Assembly (NCBI GenBank): GCA_018818925.1
Contig: JAHJQZ010000090.1
Span: 62,001-126,000 of the forward strand
Source: Alphaproteobacteria bacterium
GTDB taxonomy: Bacteria; Pseudomonadota; Alphaproteobacteria; Rhizobiales; Devosiaceae
Direction: 5' to 3'
Length of the DNA stretch: 64,000 bases
Shown here: positions 51,790 through 62,268 of the stretch, in pieces
Layout of the letters: each line of letters starts with the position of its first letter
Numbering within the stretch: the first letter of the stretch is position 1
The notes under the pieces: generated by a model
Databases searched by the model: none
The model's input: only the letters and a program-made list of their open reading frames with translations
What the model was told of the DNA's origin: nothing
Program-made: the position numbers and the translations under genes

Positions 51790-51913
51790 CCGGTACGCAA
51801 AACTACCAAATCCGGCTTGCAGCCACTCTGAGACACAAGCAGCCCAATGCCGTCTCCGGTACTCGAAACGTGTCCGTTGGGCGAGCTGCATACGGTACTC
51901 CAAACACTTCCGT
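51790..51913 (+). repeat. Three direct copies of CGGTAC(T/G)C-N-AAAC
   Basis: Copies start at 51791 (CGGTACGCAAAAC), 51857 (CGGTACTCGAAAC) and 51893 (CGGTACTCCAAAC). The second and third share about 20 bp at a 36-bp period. The 469-bp gap 51610-52078 holds no gene that I can support; these could be binding sites for an unknown regulator. Confidence 0.45.
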
Positions 51914-52078
51914 ATGTCCTTTTTCTACCAGTCCGACTTTAAAAAAGTGCTGATGAGAGACGAACCAAAAGTAAAGAAAACCCGGACACTTGGCCCGGGC
52001 TCCCGATTTGGCACAATCCGGCGGATCGCACGGTGTCACTCGCGCCGCCGTCCCTGCGTCCGCTTGACGCTGGCGAAG

Positions 52079-52585
52079 CTAGCGCCACCCGCCCGGGCCG
52101 GCACCGAAGCCGCCCGGGAAGCCGCCCTGGAAGCCGCCTGGGAAACCGCCCTGGAAGCTGCCGGGTCCGAATCCGTTGGCAGGCGGGTTACCAAAACCCG
52201 GGCCACCCATCGGCATGAGATTGGCGATGGCGCCGTTGCATTTGTTCATCTCGAAGCCGTAGCTGCGGCCCAAACGTCGGGCATTGACATGCACCCAGCC
52301 ATGATGCTCGCCGCCGAAAACGATCCAGCGATAGCCCTGGGCGTTGAGCGTATCGCGCATCTGCGTTTCGCTCATGCACACCGGCCTGGGCGGCGGCGCG
52401 AAATGCCGGCCGATATAGCCGCCATTGCCGAGCGAGAATGAAAAGCTGCTGTTGCCGTTGCCAACCGAAAAGCCGAAGCGAGCGCCGTCGGCGGCTTGCG
52501 CCGGCGCCGCCACGGCGAGGCTAAGGGCAAGCCCGGTGCTGATGAGGAGGATGCGGGTGGCGGCAGAGAAAGGGGCAAGTGTCAT
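52079..52585 (-). CDS. Secreted protein with Gly/Phe-rich C terminus
   Basis: 168 residues from the ATG at 52585 with GGGAG upstream. A signal peptide ends near AQAADGARF (residue 33). The middle (CMSETQMRDTLNAQGYRWIVF, HGWVHVNARRLGRSYGF) resembles a small domain found in Hyphomicrobiales secreted proteins. The last 45 residues repeat GGFPGGFQ-type units, probably disordered. The DNA repeat coding for them is in frame and not an independent element. Confidence 0.72.
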   Translation of the reverse strand: MTLAPFSAATRILLISTGLALSLAVAAPAQAADGARFGFSVGNGNSSFSFSLGNGGYIGRHFAPPPRPVCMSETQMRDTLNAQGYRWIVFGGEHHGWVHVNARRLGRSYGFEMNKCNGAIANLMPMGGPGFGNPPANGFGPGSFQGGFPGGFQGGFPGGFGAGPGGWR

Positions 52586-52853
52586 GTGGTATCTCCCGGA
52601 TGGCTGGCTCTGTTGCACGGCCTGACTTCGGTTTTGCGCCCGCCGCGTTGAACCGCGCCGGAACCTTCCGTTCATCCGGCGTTCATCATGCCCGCCCCTC
52701 GCCGCAAGACCGGCCTGCCCGCGCCGTGTCGGATCGCGCCGGCGTTTGTGGTAGAAAACGAGGAATGATTCGTGCGCCCCGCCCGGACCGGCCGTTCTTG
52801 GTACCGACCGGGATCGTGCCACACATAAAGGCCGACAACGGTCCAGGAAGACC

Positions 52854-54878
52854 ATGACCAGTGACGATCTCTTCGGCGGCGCGCCGGAACCCGAGCCGCT
52901 TCCGCCCGGCAAGCCCCAAACCGAACCGAGGGCCCGGCCAGCCCCGACCGGCACGAGCGACGACTATTCGGCCAAGGATATCGAGGTGCTCGAAGGGCTC
53001 GAGCCGGTGCGCCGGCGCCCGGGCATGTATATCGGCGGCACCGACATCAATGCCCTGCATCATCTGTTCGCCGAAGTCATCGACAATTGCATGGACGAGG
53101 CGATTGCCGGCCACGCCAACCGCATCGAGGTGCATCTTGCGGACGACGGCTACCTGACCGTCACCGACAACGGCCGCGGCATCCCGGTCGATCCGCATCC
53201 GAAATTCCCCGAAAGGTCGGCCCTCGAAATCATCATGACGACGCTGCATGCCGGCGGCAAGTTCGGCTCAAAGGTCTACGAGACCTCGGGCGGCCTGCAC
53301 GGCGTCGGCATCTCCGTGGTCAATGCCCTTTCCGATGACCTCGTTACCGAAGTGGCCCGCGACCAGACGCTCTATCGCCAGCGTTTCTCGCGCGGCAAGG
53401 CGATGGGCGGACTCGAGGAGGTGGGCAAGGTTCACAACCGCCGCGGCACTTCGCAGCGCTTCCACCCCGACCCCGAGATTTTCGGCCCGCGCATCGGTTT
53501 CGTGCCGGAGCGCGTCTTTCGCATGGCCCGGTCCAAAGCCTATTTGTTCGGCGGCGTCGAAATCCGCTGGTCCTGCGACGAGACCCTGTCGAGCGAAACG
53601 GTTCCGGTCCGCGAGATCTTCCACTATCCGGGCGGCCTGAGAGAGTTCACCGAGGCGCGCATCGCCGGCGAAAACCGCATTGTCGACGACATCTTTTCCG
53701 GCATTTCCGGCCGGCCGGGTTCGCACGGCTCGTGCGAATGGGCCATTTCCTGGCATCTGGGCGACAGCTTCGTCTCGTCTTATTGCAACACCATCCCGAC
53801 CCAGGACGGTGGCACCCACGAAGCCGGCCTGAGAACCGCCCTGCTGCGCGGTCTCAGGAACCACGCCGAACTGACGGGCAACAAACGCGCATCGATCCTC
53901 ACCGCAGAGGACGTGATGACCCAGTGCGGCGCCATGCTGTCGGTGTTCATCCGCGAGCCCGAATTCGTCGGCCAGACCAAGGATCGCCTGACCTCGCCCG
54001 AAGCGACACGCGTCGTCGACACCGCCCTGCGCGACGCCTTCGACCATTGGCTGGCGGCCTCCCCGGCCCAGGCCGGCAAGCTGCTCGACTGGACCATCGA
54101 TCGGGCCGAGGAGCGCGTCCGGCGCCGCAAGCAGAAGGAAATCGACCGCCAGAGCGCCACGCGCAGGCTGAGGCTCCCCGGCAAGCTCGCCGATTGCTCG
54201 CAGACCGCCGCCGAAGGCGCCGAGCTGTTCATCGTCGAAGGCGACAGCGCCGGCGGCAGCGCCAAGCAGGCGCGCAACCGCAAGACCCAGGCGGTGCTGC
54301 CCCTGCGCGGCAAGGTCCTGAATGTTGCCGGCGCCAGCCGCGACAAACTGGCGGCCAACCAGCTGATCGGCGACCTCGTCCAGGCGCTCGGCTGCGGCAC
54401 CCGCGACCGCTACCGCGAGGACGACCTCCGCTACGAAAAGATCATCATCATGACCGATGCCGACGTGGACGGCGCCCACATCGCCTCGCTCCTCATCACC
54501 TTCTTTTTTCAGGAAATGCCACAGGCCATTGAAAACGGCCATGTCTACCTGGCAATGCCGCCGCTCTATCGCATCAGTCAGGGCGGCAAGACGCTCTATG
54601 CCCGCGACGATGCCCACAAGGAGGAACTCGTCGCCACCGAGTTCACCGGCCGCGGCAAGATCGACATCACCCGCTTCAAGGGACTTGGCGAAATGCCCTT
54701 CGCCCATCTCAAGGAAACGACGATGGACAAAGGCTCGCGCACCCTGCTGCAGGTCAAGGTCACCGACGATCCGGCCGGCACCCGCGACGCGGTCGAACGG
54801 CTGATGGGCAACAAGCCCGAGGCCCGTTTCGATTTCATCCAGAAGAACGCCCGCTTCGTCACCGATCTCGACATCTGA
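52854..54878 (+). CDS. parE: Topoisomerase IV subunit B
   Basis: 674 residues, ParE rather than GyrB length. GHKL ATPase motifs EVIDNCMDEA, DNGRGIPVDPHPKFP and GGLHGVGISVVNALS are in order, and the TOPRIM domain has FIVEGDSAGGSAKQ and MTDADVDGAHI. It decatenates daughter chromosomes with ParC, which is not in the window. The N terminus has a 35-residue Pro-rich extension. A 7-bp hairpin (54884-54905) follows the stop by a few bases without a U-run. Confidence 0.95.
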   Translation: MTSDDLFGGAPEPEPLPPGKPQTEPRARPAPTGTSDDYSAKDIEVLEGLEPVRRRPGMYIGGTDINALHHLFAEVIDNCMDEAIAGHANRIEVHLADDGYLTVTDNGRGIPVDPHPKFPERSALEIIMTTLHAGGKFGSKVYETSGGLHGVGISVVNALSDDLVTEVARDQTLYRQRFSRGKAMGGLEEVGKVHNRRGTSQRFHPDPEIFGPRIGFVPERVFRMARSKAYLFGGVEIRWSCDETLSSETVPVREIFHYPGGLREFTEARIAGENRIVDDIFSGISGRPGSHGSCEWAISWHLGDSFVSSYCNTIPTQDGGTHEAGLRTALLRGLRNHAELTGNKRASILTAEDVMTQCGAMLSVFIREPEFVGQTKDRLTSPEATRVVDTALRDAFDHWLAASPAQAGKLLDWTIDRAEERVRRRKQKEIDRQSATRRLRLPGKLADCSQTAAEGAELFIVEGDSAGGSAKQARNRKTQAVLPLRGKVLNVAGASRDKLAANQLIGDLVQALGCGTRDRYREDDLRYEKIIIMTDADVDGAHIASLLITFFFQEMPQAIENGHVYLAMPPLYRISQGGKTLYARDDAHKEELVATEFTGRGKIDITRFKGLGEMPFAHLKETTMDKGSRTLLQVKVTDDPAGTRDAVERLMGNKPEARFDFIQKNARFVTDLDI

Positions 54879-54961
54879 CCGCATTGCCGCCGCCGTTTGC
54901 GGCAAAACGGTACCTTCGCGGCAAAAACACCCGCCAAATTAAGGCAATTCCGCTTTGCGCG

Positions 54962-54989
54962 TTGACTTGACATAACGACGGGCTATGGT
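54962..54989 (+). promoter_or_regulatory. Candidate promoter of the DEAD-box gene
   Basis: TTGACT (54962-54967), 16 bp, TATGGT (54984-54989). It would give a leader of about 240 nt before the TTG start at 55234. The 355-bp gap 54879-55233 holds this promoter, a repeat copy at 55091 and no gene. Confidence 0.45.
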
Positions 54990-55090
54990 CCCGGCGCCTC
55001 GTGGTTCCACCGGCATCGGGATGAGTCTCCCGCATGGCTGAGGCGTGCCAATCGTGGCGCAAGACAATCTGGAGCAACGCGCGACAAAGC

Positions 55091-55112
55091 GGGTTCCGCT
55101 TTTCGCCCGACG
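55091..55112. repeat. Dispersed GGGTTCCGC-type repeat, copy 1
   Basis: GGGTTCCGCTTTTCGCCC followed by GACG. A copy with one extra T is at 58886-58908. Both lie in gaps between genes. Confidence 0.5.
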
Positions 55113-55233
55113 GCGCGACAGAGAACTGCAATGCCCCCCCGCCAAGGCAGGGCGCGGCACGAACGAACACCAATCGGGAGAGGATCGGGACGCCCATCGG
55201 CCCGGAATCTATCCCCTTATCTGGACAGGACAT

Positions 55234-56655
<1,422 letters not shown>

Positions 56656-56794
56656 GCGCCGGCACCCCTGCCGATAAAATGCGCTGCAATTGTCGACATT
56701 AGCAGCAATTCCGGTCTCGCCAGCACCTCCCGGTTAATTGGACGTTAGGAGTGGATGGGCGAAAATCTGGCTGTGCAATAGGACGAGGCACAAA

Positions 56795-57844
56795 TTGAGC
56801 AGCAACGAATATCAGCGGGCAAACAAGTACGCCGGTTCCGCGATCGACATGATGCGGCAACACCACGTGCCGCCATACCCGCAGTTTTTCGAGCTGCTCT
56901 ACACCTACGCCTCCGGCGTCAATCCCCATCTCAACTCGCGCATCGACCTGCTGCTGCAGAACGATGACGGCACGACGGACGTCGCCGAACGGCTCTATCA
57001 GGAATTCCTCAAGACCAGCGACGTCGAGGAAAGGCTGAACCATCTTTCCGAAAAGGTGTTCTCCAAAATCGATTCCGTGCGCGGCGCGGTCAAGAAAGCC
57101 ATGTCTTCCGCCGAGAGCTATTCGGGCAAGCTGGTCGAGGCCAACGAGCATCTGACCGACGAGATCGACCCAAACGCCCTGCGCGCCCTGACCGCGCAGC
57201 TGCTCGAAGAAACCAAGGTGATGCAGTCCAACAACCGCGTCCTCGAGGAGCGCCTGCAATCCTCCAAGACCGATATCGCGGCCCTGCAGCGCGACCTCGA
57301 CGCCGTGCGCAGGGAATCGCAGCTCGATCCGCTGACCAAGATCTACAACCGCAAGTTTTTCGACCGCTCGATCGACAAGGCCGTGGCGGACGCGGTCGAT
57401 ACCGGCAAGCCGGTGTCGATCTTCCTTTTGGACATCGACTACTTCAAGCGCTTCAACGACACTTTCGGCCACCAGACCGGCGACCAGGTGCTCCGCCTCG
57501 TGGCTTTGACGCTGAAATCGATGATCAAGGGCCTCGACATCGCCGCCCGCTATGGCGGCGAGGAATTCGCCGCCATCCTGCCCAACACCTCGCTCAAGGG
57601 CGCCACCGCCCTGGCCGAAATGGTGCGCAAGGCCATCCAGTCCAAGGAATTGCTGCGCCGCTCGACCAACGAGAAGCTCGGCCGCGTCACCGCCTCGTTC
57701 GGCGTCGCCGAATTCAGCCCGTCCGACAACGCCGTCTCCCTGATCGAGCGCGCCGACCTCTGCCTCTACGCGGCCAAGCGCAACGGCCGCAATCAGGTGA
57801 TCGACGAAAAGAGCGACCTGGTCGCCGACACAAGGGCCGCCTGA
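56795..57844 (+). CDS. GGEEF diguanylate cyclase
   Basis: 349 residues from a TTG with GACGAGG upstream. The C-terminal GGDEF domain has the active motif YGGEEF at 253-258 and DxD-type metal residues (LLDIDYFKRFND). The product-inhibition I-site, normally RxxD, reads KGLD, so feedback by cyclic di-GMP may be weak. The N-terminal 170 residues are soluble, with a coiled-coil region (about 140-172), and are not a known sensor to me. Two PilZ-like proteins encoded 5 kb away are possible receivers. Confidence 0.9.
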   Translation: MSSNEYQRANKYAGSAIDMMRQHHVPPYPQFFELLYTYASGVNPHLNSRIDLLLQNDDGTTDVAERLYQEFLKTSDVEERLNHLSEKVFSKIDSVRGAVKKAMSSAESYSGKLVEANEHLTDEIDPNALRALTAQLLEETKVMQSNNRVLEERLQSSKTDIAALQRDLDAVRRESQLDPLTKIYNRKFFDRSIDKAVADAVDTGKPVSIFLLDIDYFKRFNDTFGHQTGDQVLRLVALTLKSMIKGLDIAARYGGEEFAAILPNTSLKGATALAEMVRKAIQSKELLRRSTNEKLGRVTASFGVAEFSPSDNAVSLIERADLCLYAAKRNGRNQVIDEKSDLVADTRAA

Positions 57845-57847
57845 CCG

Positions 57848-58336
57848 CTATCCTGCCGCCCTGCCCGCATCAATCGGATAGCCCTCGAAGGGCTTGATCT
57901 CCTTAAGCACGAAGGTCGTCTGCATCTCCTTTATGCGCGGCAGCCGCCGGATCACGTTCATGGCGAAATCGGCATAGGAATCGAGATCGGGCGCCACGAC
58001 CTGCAAGAGGAAATCGGCATCGCCCGCCACCGAATAGCAGGCGACGACCTCCCGGAGCCGCCGGACGCTGTCCGAGAACGCCTCGGCCTCCGCTTCCGAA
58101 TGGCTGTCGATCCTGACCCGCACGAAGGCGAGCACGCCGAGCCCGATGCTCTTGCGATCGAGCTCTGCCCGGTAGCCGCAAATGAAGCCGTCCTGTTCGA
58201 GCCGGTTGACGCGCCGCCAGCACGGCGACGCCGACAGCCCGACCGTCTCGGCCAGGGCCTGGTTGGTCAGCCGCCCGTCGGCCTGCAGCGCCGCGAGAAT
58301 GCGCCTATCCACCGGTTCCAGATGCTTGTCAGGCAT
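57848..58336 (-). CDS. Lrp/AsnC-family regulator
   Basis: 162 residues from the ATG at 58336. N-terminal helix-turn-helix (LEPVDRRILAALQADGRLTNQALAETVG, SASPCWRRV) and C-terminal ligand-binding RAM domain (CYSVAGDADFLLQV). It usually senses an amino acid. The divergent DUF2000 gene, 128 bp away, is a likely target. The gene ends three bases from the diguanylate cyclase stop. Confidence 0.92.
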   Translation of the reverse strand: MPDKHLEPVDRRILAALQADGRLTNQALAETVGLSASPCWRRVNRLEQDGFICGYRAELDRKSIGLGVLAFVRVRIDSHSEAEAEAFSDSVRRLREVVACYSVAGDADFLLQVVAPDLDSYADFAMNVIRRLPRIKEMQTTFVLKEIKPFEGYPIDAGRAAG

Positions 58337-58464
58337 GATTGCCCTCGATTTTCCATGTAACCGGCCAATTCTACCGAACGAGGCGCCAAGCACACAAGGA
58401 AAGAAAGAACCTGCCCGCAAGGAAGGTCTAGTCTTGCGGCGAACATCCTCGACCGGAGCCGCGC

Positions 58465-58881
58465 GTGCCCTTCGACCTGCGCATCGCCATCATCGTCAAT
58501 CCCGACCTGCCGCCCGGCCTTGTTGCCAATACCGTCGGTGCCATCGCCATCGGGCTCGGCGCCAGGCTGCCGCAGCTCGGCGCCGCGCGGCTGACCGACG
58601 CCGAAGGCAACACCATCGACATCAGCTCCAATACGCCGCTGCCGATCCTTGCCGCCGCGCCAGAGGCGATCGCCGCCATTCTCGGCAAAGTCCTGCCCAT
58701 GCCCGAAAACTGCGCCGTGGTGCCCTTTCCGGCCTTTGCGCGGGCCTTGCACGACTATGTGGACTACGAAGCGCAATTCCCCAATTGCCGTCTGGTCGAC
58801 GAGCCGATCGACGGCCTTGGCCTCGCCGGTCCGGGCAAGTGGGTCCGTTCGCTGACTGGTTCGTTGAAACTGCTGCGCTAG
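58465..58881 (+). CDS. DUF2000 family protein
   Basis: 138 residues from a GTG. RIAIIVNPDLPPGLVANTVGAIAIGLG and DISSNTPLPILAA are the conserved blocks of DUF2000, a small fold related to peptidyl-tRNA hydrolase 2-like proteins. The biochemical role is unknown. Divergent pairing with an Lrp/AsnC regulator suggests that it works in amino acid metabolism. Confidence 0.82.
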   Translation: MPFDLRIAIIVNPDLPPGLVANTVGAIAIGLGARLPQLGAARLTDAEGNTIDISSNTPLPILAAAPEAIAAILGKVLPMPENCAVVPFPAFARALHDYVDYEAQFPNCRLVDEPIDGLGLAGPGKWVRSLTGSLKLLR

Positions 58882-58885
58882 AGCC

Positions 58886-58908
58886 GGGTTCCGCTTTTTC
58901 GCCCGACG
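58886..58908. repeat. Dispersed GGGTTCCGC-type repeat, copy 2
   Basis: GGGTTCCGCTTTTTCGCCC followed by GACG, the partner of 55091-55112 with one extra T. It lies in the 102-bp space between the convergent DUF2000 and sufA genes. Confidence 0.5.
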
Positions 58909-58983
58909 CGCCTATGCGATCGGCTTTGCGGCGCCGACTTTTCTTCTTGCGCAGGAAAAACGCAGCGGGTGCCCGGTTCCGGC

Positions 58984-59370
58984 CTAGCCCGCCGCCTCGG
59001 TCCGCGCCTCGGCCAGCGCCTTGAGGTCGGCCGGTTCGAGATGAACGCTTTCGCCGCAGCCGCAAGCGCCGGTCTGGTTGGGGTTTTCGAAGGTGAAGCC
59101 CTCGGACAGCTTGTCGACCCTGAAATCCATCACCGTGCCGAGCAGGAACAGTGTCGCCTTGGGTTCGACCCAGACGTCGACGCCCCTGTCGTTGACATGG
59201 TCATCGCCCTGAGGCGCTTCGGCGACATAGTCGAGCGTGTAGGCCATGCCGGCGCAGCCGGCATTCTTGACCCCGACGCGCACGCCGATCACCGGCCGGT
59301 CGGCCTCTTCCATGATTTCGCGGATGCGCGCCGCGGCGGCATCGGTCAGGCTCATGATCTTCATCGCCAT
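58984..59370 (-). CDS. sufA: SufA, A-type Fe-S carrier
   Basis: 128 residues from the ATG at 59370 behind GAGGTGA. The three cluster-ligand cysteines are present as VKNAGCAGMAY and GACGCGES. It transfers assembled Fe-S clusters to target proteins. It is the last gene of the SUF operon and is 31 bp after sufT. Confidence 0.94.
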   Translation of the reverse strand: MAMKIMSLTDAAAARIREIMEEADRPVIGVRVGVKNAGCAGMAYTLDYVAEAPQGDDHVNDRGVDVWVEPKATLFLLGTVMDFRVDKLSEGFTFENPNQTGACGCGESVHLEPADLKALAEARTEAAG

Positions 59371-59401
59371 GTCGTCACCTCGTTTCCGGGCCGGAAGGGG
59401 T

Positions 59402-59818
59402 TTACCACCAGTTGAGCGCGACCTGCGCCTCTTCGCTCATGCGTTCCGGCGTCCAGGGCGGATCGAACACCATTCTGATTTCGACATCGGCCACGCCTTC
59501 GACGCCGCGGACGGCGTTCTCGACCCAGCCCGGCATCTCGCCGGCCACAGGACAGCCCGGCGCCGTCAGCGTCATGTCGAGCTTGATGACGCGGTCATCG
59601 TCGAGCTCGACCTTGTAGATGAGGCCGAGCTCGTAGATGTCGACCGGAATTTCCGGATCGTAGACGGTCTTGAGGGCCGAAATCAGGTCGGCTGTCATCC
59701 GCTCGATTTCCTCTTGCGGAAGCGCGCTGCCGCCGGTCTCGATCAGTGCCATGCCGTTGCCGCCAGCGGGCGTTTCGCCCTCTGTGTCGACGCGTTCCGG
59801 CTCGGTGGCTTCTCTCAT
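59402..59818 (-). CDS. sufT: SufT, MIP18/DUF59-family Fe-S assembly protein
   Basis: 138 residues. The DUF59 core is clear: TVYDPEIPVDIYELGLIY, LTAPGCPVAGEMPGWV with the conserved Cys, and VFDPPWTPERMSEEA. SufT helps in cluster maturation, although its exact step is unsettled. The first 30 residues are variable. It lies 18 bp after sufS. Confidence 0.92.
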   Translation of the reverse strand: MREATEPERVDTEGETPAGGNGMALIETGGSALPQEEIERMTADLISALKTVYDPEIPVDIYELGLIYKVELDDDRVIKLDMTLTAPGCPVAGEMPGWVENAVRGVEGVADVEIRMVFDPPWTPERMSEEAQVALNWW

Positions 59819-59836
59819 GAGGTCGTCCTTGGGTTC

Positions 59837-61057
59837 TCAGACGAAAAAGCTCTTGGCCTTTTCGAGGGCTGAAACAAGCGCGTCGACATCGTCCTTGCCA
59901 TTATATAGGCCGAACGAGGCTCGGCAGGTAGAGGTGGCGCCGAAGCGCGCGAGCAGTGGCTGGGCGCAATGGGTCCCGGCCCTGACGGCCACGCCATAGC
60001 GGTCGAGAATCGTCGAGATATCATGGGCGTGGGCGCCGCCGATTTCGAAGGCGAAAATACCACCTTTTCCCTCGGCATTGCCGATCAGTCGCAGGGAATT
60101 GATCGCGCTCAACCGTTGTTGCGCATAGTCGGCCACCGCTTTCTCATGCGCGAAAATGGCGTCGCGCCCGAGCTTTTCGAGATAGGCCAGGGCCGCGCCG
60201 AGCCCGATGGCCTCGACGATGGGCGGCGTCCCGGCTTCGAAGCGGTGCGGCGGTTCGGCATAGGTCACGCCGTCGCGCGACACCGCCTCGATCATTTCCC
60301 CACCACCCTGATAGGGCCGCATTTCGGCTAAAAGGTCATACTTGCCGTAAAGCACGCCGATTCCGGACGGTCCGTAGAGCTTGTGCCCGGTCATGACGTA
60401 GAAATCCACATCGGGCGCCCGGACGTCGACCCTTGTGTGCACCGCCCCCTGGCTACCGTCGACCAGCACCGGGATGCCGCGCGCATGCGCCAGCCGGACG
60501 ATGTCGGCGAGCGGCGTCACCGTGCCCAGGACGTTCGACATGTGGGTGATGGCAACGAGCCTGGTCTTCGGGCCGAGCGCGGCCGCGAACGCATCGAGGT
60601 CGAAGGCCCCCTCGTCGGTGACGTCCACCCATTTCAGCACCGCCCCCTGCCGTTCCCTGAGGAACTGCCAGGGCACGATATTGGAATGGTGTTCCATGAT
60701 CGTCAGGACGATCTCGTCGCCCGCCCCGATACGCGGCGCCGCGAACGAGGATGCCACCAGGTTGATCGCCTCGGTCGCTCCCTTGGTGAAGACCACCTCC
60801 TCGCTCCGCCCGGCATTGAGGAAGCGCCGCACCTCTTCGCGCGCCGCCTCGTAAGCGTCGGTCGCCCGCTGCGACAGGGTGTGCAGCCCGCGATGCACGT
60901 TGGCATAGGAATGACGGTAGGTGTCGGCGATGGTGTCAATCACCGCCAGCGGCTTTTGCGCCGAGGCGCCATTGTCGAGATAAACGAGCCTATGCCCGTG
61001 AATCTGTTCGGCAAGGATGGGGAAATCGGCACGAACCGCCTCAAGATCGAAACTCAC
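59837..61057 (-). CDS. sufS: SufS cysteine desulfurase
   Basis: 406 residues from a GTG that overlaps the sufD stop (GTGA). The PLP Lys is in MTGHKLYGPSGIGVLYG (about residue 228) and the persulphide Cys in RAGTHCAQPLLARFG (about 366). It takes sulphur from cysteine for cluster assembly on SufBCD. No SufE gene is in the visible part; alphaproteobacteria may supply it elsewhere. Confidence 0.96.
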   Translation of the reverse strand: MSFDLEAVRADFPILAEQIHGHRLVYLDNGASAQKPLAVIDTIADTYRHSYANVHRGLHTLSQRATDAYEAAREEVRRFLNAGRSEEVVFTKGATEAINLVASSFAAPRIGAGDEIVLTIMEHHSNIVPWQFLRERQGAVLKWVDVTDEGAFDLDAFAAALGPKTRLVAITHMSNVLGTVTPLADIVRLAHARGIPVLVDGSQGAVHTRVDVRAPDVDFYVMTGHKLYGPSGIGVLYGKYDLLAEMRPYQGGGEMIEAVSRDGVTYAEPPHRFEAGTPPIVEAIGLGAALAYLEKLGRDAIFAHEKAVADYAQQRLSAINSLRLIGNAEGKGGIFAFEIGGAHAHDISTILDRYGVAVRAGTHCAQPLLARFGATSTCRASFGLYNGKDDVDALVSALEKAKSFFV

Positions 61058-62268
61058 GCGAGCCCCCGCGTCAGCCAGGTTTCGGCCACTGCCGACAGTG
61101 CCTCGCGCAGTTCGCCCGTCGCGATGTCCTCAAAGCTCGCCTCGAGGAAGGCCCGCACCAGCATGGCCTGCGCCTCGGCGCGCGGAATGCCCCGGCTCAT
61201 CAGGTAGAACAGGCTCTCGCTGTCGAGCGCGCCGCAGGTCGAGCCGTGCCCGCACACCACGTCGTCGGCGAAGATCTCGAGTTCCGGCTTGGCGAGGATT
61301 TCCGTTTCGTCCGAGAGCATCAAGCCATTGGCCATCATTTTGGCATCGGTCTTTTGCGCGTCCGGCTTGACGACGATCTTGCCCTGGAAGACGCCGCGCG
61401 AGCGGCCGCGCCCGACCGTCTTGTAGGTTTCCTTCGAGGTTGTGTATGCCACCTCATGGACGAGCTGCAGCGTCACGTCGCAATGCTGGCCGTCTTCGAC
61501 CAGGCTCAGCCCACGGAAATCGCCATGCGCGCCCGCCCCGGTGACGCTGGCGAAGATCTGCGTCCGCGACAGCGCCGAACCGGAATTGACAACCAGGGAG
61601 GTAAGCCTGGAATCCTCCGCGAGCCGGTACTCGACCGAAGCGAAATGCCGGACGGCCTTGCCGCTCAGGTCGACAAGAATATGCGTCAGCTCGGCATCCC
61701 TGCCGAGCGCGACGTAAGTTGCGTGATTGCCTAAGTGTGCGGAATCGCTGCCCGAGAAGCTTTCGACCACCACCGCCTTGCCGCCATCGCCGACAAAGAT
61801 CTTGACGGCGTCGGCGACATGGCACGCCGCGCCCTCGATGCGCCGGTCGATATGGATCACCGGCATGACCTCATTGTCGAGATCGAGGCGCAGCGCCATG
61901 CCGACGAGGCCGGAATTCAGGCGTACCAGCACGTCGTCGCGCGCGCTCAGAACACCGCCCGCAACCGTGCCGGCCATAACGCCCGCCGGCGCCGTGCCCG
62001 CCTGCTGCACAACGCCGTTGGCCATTTCCAGCCGGTACGCGCCCGGCACCGCGAAGGCCGGCGGGCTGGCAGTCTCGGCGGCGGCGCTCATGTCGGGCAC
62101 GTCGCGCAACAGCGCCTTCAAATCGGTATAGTGATAATCCTCGACCCGCCGCGTCGGCAGGCCGGCGCCGGCGAGCCGTTCGGCTTCGTCCGCCGCGCCC
62201 GCCGCCCGCAACTGGGAGATGAGCTTGTGCTCGGCCGGCCCGAGCCGGATCAGCGGCGCCGTCGTCAT
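61054..62268 (-). CDS. sufD: SufD, Fe-S scaffold subunit
   Basis: 404 residues of the right-handed beta-helix SufB/SufD family. ETEILAKPELEIFADDVVCGHGSTCGALD is the signature block with conserved His and Cys (about residues 330-355), and SRGIPRAEAQAMLVRAF follows. It forms SufBC2D with SufC and SufB. SufB is not in the window. The gene is coupled to sufC and sufS by four-base overlaps. Confidence 0.94.
   Translation of the reverse strand: MTTAPLIRLGPAEHKLISQLRAAGAADEAERLAGAGLPTRRVEDYHYTDLKALLRDVPDMSAAAETASPPAFAVPGAYRLEMANGVVQQAGTAPAGVMAGTVAGGVLSARDDVLVRLNSGLVGMALRLDLDNEVMPVIHIDRRIEGAACHVADAVKIFVGDGGKAVVVESFSGSDSAHLGNHATYVALGRDAELTHILVDLSGKAVRHFASVEYRLAEDSRLTSLVVNSGSALSRTQIFASVTGAGAHGDFRGLSLVEDGQHCDVTLQLVHEVAYTTSKETYKTVGRGRSRGVFQGKIVVKPDAQKTDAKMMANGLMLSDETEILAKPELEIFADDVVCGHGSTCGALDSESLFYLMSRGIPRAEAQAMLVRAFLEASFEDIATGELREALSAVAETWLTRGLA

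Noticed and set aside
52079-52200. Tandem short repeats near 52090-52160 looking like a repeat array
   Set aside because: They code in frame for GGFPGGFQ units of the secreted protein, so they are coding repeats and not CRISPR or a satellite.
54884-54905. Hairpin after parE as a rho-independent terminator
   Set aside because: The stem is only 7 bp and is followed by AAC rather than a U-run.
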